64,000 nt of DNA, from the NCBI GenBank assembly GCA_002309375.1, contig DBXK01000012.1:116043-180042 (forward strand), given 5' to 3'. Every line of letters begins with the position of its first letter. The first letter of the stretch is position 1. Position numbers and translations under genes: made by a program. The notes below the pieces were generated by a model. That model did not search any database. It had not been told where the DNA came from and worked only from the letters and a program-made list of their open reading frames with translations. The stretch comes from Christensenella sp. UBA1214 (GTDB lineage: Bacteria > Bacillota > Clostridia > Christensenellales > CAG-138). This document shows, piece by piece, positions 62,542 through 64,000 of this stretch.

Positions 62542-62568
62542 GAGCCTCCCCCAAGGCGGGGAAGGCTC
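62542..62568 (-). other. intercistronic hairpin between ord and ortA
   Basis: Stem GAGCCT-x-CCCC with GGGG-x-AGGCTC, ten pairs around one mismatch, loop of five to six bases. On the transcribed strand it is followed by A-rich, not T-rich, sequence, so it is not a classic terminator. It may stabilise or process the message. Confidence 0.6.
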
Positions 62569-62577
62569 AATCATTGC

Positions 62578-63624
62578 TTATTTTTCGATATAGTCGCGGA
62601 AATCGCCCATGATCGCGCGCGGTACGGGCAGATCCAGCATAGTCTTGAGGCCGGGACGCGCGTTGATGACGTGCGGGATCATGTTGACGATCATTGCGAT
62701 CGTGCCGATGCCGCCGTCGACCTCGGGACGGATGCTCATATTGACTGCCGGAGTGCCTTCGAGGACGATGTAGTCGCCGGTGTGGGTGCCTTCCATCTCG
62801 GGCTCGATCTGCTGGGGATGGATCATGTCGATCTTGACTTCGCCGTCAACATAGCCCTGGCCGGTCATATTTACGCCGGCGACGTCGCCCTTCTTCGCAA
62901 AGCCGTAGGGGCTCTTGCGGTCGACGGAGGTGACGATGGGCTTCATCTGCTGTTCGAACTTATCGACGTTCCAGCCGAGCGCTTCGGCGATCATGCCGAC
63001 GGACTCCGCGAAGCCAACGTGGCCCGCGAGGCTGCCGTCCTGAACGCCCTTCTCGAAGGCTTCAACGGTGAGACCGACGCCCTGTTCCTCCATAACGGCG
63101 GGGCCGAAGGGGGAGAGGCTGTTGACGCGGCGGCAGGTGACCTTCTGAACGTCGGTCATGCAGCCGGAGAGGCAGATCGCAAGAAGGTCCATCATGAGGC
63201 CGGGGTTGATGCCGGTGCCGAGGATGGAAACGCCGTGCGCCTTCGCAAGCTTGTCCATTTCGGCGGCAAGCTCGGGCTCCTGCGCCTTGGGGTAGCTCAT
63301 CTGCTCCGCGGTGGAGATGACGTTGACGCCCTGCTCGACGATGTACTTGATCTTCGGGAAGGCCTTCTTGGTGAATGAGTCGGTTGCGAGAACGCAGATA
63401 TCGCAGTTGCCGTCATGGACGACTTCTTCGATCTTCGGGTTGACGAAAACATCCTCACGATCGCCCTGCTCAACGCCGAGAAGATCGAAGATGCTCCTGC
63501 CGACGCGGGCAGGATGGATGTCGCAGACGCCGACGATGTCAACGCCCTTCTTGCCGAGAAGAACCTTTGCGATGCCGGAGCCCATTGCGCCGAAGCCCCA
63601 AAGTGCGATTTTTACATTTTCCAT
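62578..63624 (-). CDS. ord: 2,4-diaminopentanoate dehydrogenase
   Basis: 348 residues from the ATG at 63624 with GCAGGAGG upstream; the frame before it has no family similarity. The Rossmann motif IALWGFGAMGSGIAKVLL and VVGVCD-like strand (VDIVGVCDIHPARVG) open the NAD(P) domain, and VISTAEQMSYPKAQEPELAAEMDKLAK and LGTGINPGLMMDLL fit the family. It oxidises 2,4-diaminopentanoate to 2-amino-4-oxopentanoate, releasing ammonia. It is the first gene of the ornithine operon. Confidence 0.95.
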   Translation of the reverse strand: MENVKIALWGFGAMGSGIAKVLLGKKGVDIVGVCDIHPARVGRSIFDLLGVEQGDREDVFVNPKIEEVVHDGNCDICVLATDSFTKKAFPKIKYIVEQGVNVISTAEQMSYPKAQEPELAAEMDKLAKAHGVSILGTGINPGLMMDLLAICLSGCMTDVQKVTCRRVNSLSPFGPAVMEEQGVGLTVEAFEKGVQDGSLAGHVGFAESVGMIAEALGWNVDKFEQQMKPIVTSVDRKSPYGFAKKGDVAGVNMTGQGYVDGEVKIDMIHPQQIEPEMEGTHTGDYIVLEGTPAVNMSIRPEVDGGIGTIAMIVNMIPHVINARPGLKTMLDLPVPRAIMGDFRDYIEK

Positions 63625-63697
63625 AAAATATTGCCTCCTGCAAATTATTTTTTCTTTTCGCGACGGGGTCAAAAACCGAACCCGCACATACAAAGTC

Positions 63698-63703
63698 ATT
63701 ATA
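63698..63703 (-). promoter_or_regulatory. extended -10 element of the ornithine operon promoter
   Basis: TATAAT on the minus strand preceded by TGC. No good -35 at 17 bases; TTGACT lies 24 bases upstream, too far. An extended -10 can work without a strong -35. The leader to ord would be about 67 bases. Confidence 0.5.
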
Positions 63704-63749
63704 GCATACTTTAATAAGAAATGGAAGAGTCAAATCAATAAATCGGCGA

Positions 63750-63778
63750 AAGAAAAAGGACCCCGAAAACGGGGCCCG
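63750..63778 (-). terminator. terminator of the GGGtGRT-type gene
   Basis: GGGCCCCG-TTTT-CGGGGTCC followed by TTTTTC on the minus strand. It separates that gene from the ornithine operon promoter. Confidence 0.85.
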
Positions 63779-63796
63779 TATATTGATTTCGAGCTT

Positions 63797-64000
63797 TTAT
63801 TTCCGCATTGCTTCTTCGATCGCAACAGCGGTCGCAACGGTCGCGCCGACCATCGGGTTGTTGCCCATACCGATGAGACCCATCATTTCGACGTGCGCGG
63901 GAACGGAGGAGGAGCCTGCGAACTGCGCGTCGGAATGCATACGTCCCATAGTGTCGGTCAGGCCGTAGCTCGCGGGACCTGCGGCCATGTTGTCGGGATG
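63797..64000 (-). CDS. GGGtGRT-type protein (partial, C-terminal 67 residues)
   Basis: Open to the window edge in frame, ending with TAA at 63797-63799. GRMHSDAQFAGSSSVPAHVE and MMGLIGMGNNPMVGATVATA match my recollection of the C terminus of the GGGtGRT family, proteins of unknown function often coded beside ornithine-oxidation genes in Clostridia. The N-terminal two thirds lie outside. Context agrees with that family but I could not verify by search. Confidence 0.7.
   Translation of the reverse strand, partial: HPDNMAAGPASYGLTDTMGRMHSDAQFAGSSSVPAHVEMMGLIGMGNNPMVGATVATAVAIEEAMRK

Noticed and set aside
1..64000. CRISPR arrays, insertion sequences, prophage genes or rRNA
   Set aside because: No regularly spaced direct repeats, transposase, integrase, phage structural genes or rRNA sequence were recognised on either strand.

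Overview
The window looks like part of the chromosome of an amino-acid-fermenting, Gram-positive, Clostridia-like anaerobe, probably an uncultured gut or rumen lineage. Supporting signs are strong Shine-Dalgarno sites, sigma-A promoters with 17-base spacers, NlpC/P60 and NagZ-type wall enzymes, lipoproteins, teichoic-acid-type enzymes, and complete coenzyme-B12-dependent glutamate and ornithine fermentation gene sets. No species can be named from the sequence alone.

Bases 1-26340 are a surface-polysaccharide cluster, all on the + strand and tightly packed with many ATGA overlaps. It holds an iron-sulfur F420-dehydrogenase-like protein, about ten glycosyltransferases, a serine-acetyltransferase-like protein, an EpsG-like polymerase, LicD, a capsule-synthesis transferase, two CDP-glycerol glycerophosphotransferases with TagD, an FdtA/FdtB-type 3-amino-sugar branch, a Wzm/Wzt exporter, RmlA, RmlB, a fused RmlD-RmlC and a membrane metallophosphoesterase. 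The product is likely a glycerol-phosphate-containing, rhamnose- and amino-sugar-bearing polymer. Base composition is patchy, about 40% GC in sampled AT-rich genes against 55-60% in the rml and fermentation genes, which suggests a mosaic of exchanged modules.

Bases 26340-31240 hold an uncharacterised lipoprotein and an ABC transporter with a very large permease. Bases 31270-39980 are two operons encoding the methylaspartate route. glmS-glmL-glmE-mal convert glutamate to mesaconate. The class I hydratase pair and the CitE/CitF pair then give citramalate and finally acetate plus pyruvate. No acyl-carrier subunit (CitD) is present.

Bases 40030-42240 hold a secreted NagZ-type glycosidase. Bases 42274-47547 are a three-gene operon: a TerB-N/TerB-C protein, a BrxD-like ATPase and an Lhr-type helicase. 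This is the best candidate here for a poorly described system. Bases 47549-54690 hold an NlpC/P60 lipoprotein, a second ABC transporter, a flavodoxin, a divergent PRPP synthetase, RarA and a methyltransferase. A structured repeat-like stretch follows, then tRNA-Thr(CGU) and tRNA-Pro(CGG).

Bases 55343-63703 (minus strand) are an ornithine-oxidation operon: ord, ortA, ortB, oraS, oraE, a MutL-like activator, ornithine racemase and a small thioredoxin-like protein. The 3' end of a GGGtGRT-type gene reaches the right edge. Together the fermentation genes let the cell burn glutamate and ornithine to short-chain acids, using two B12 mutases each next to its own MutL-type ATPase.
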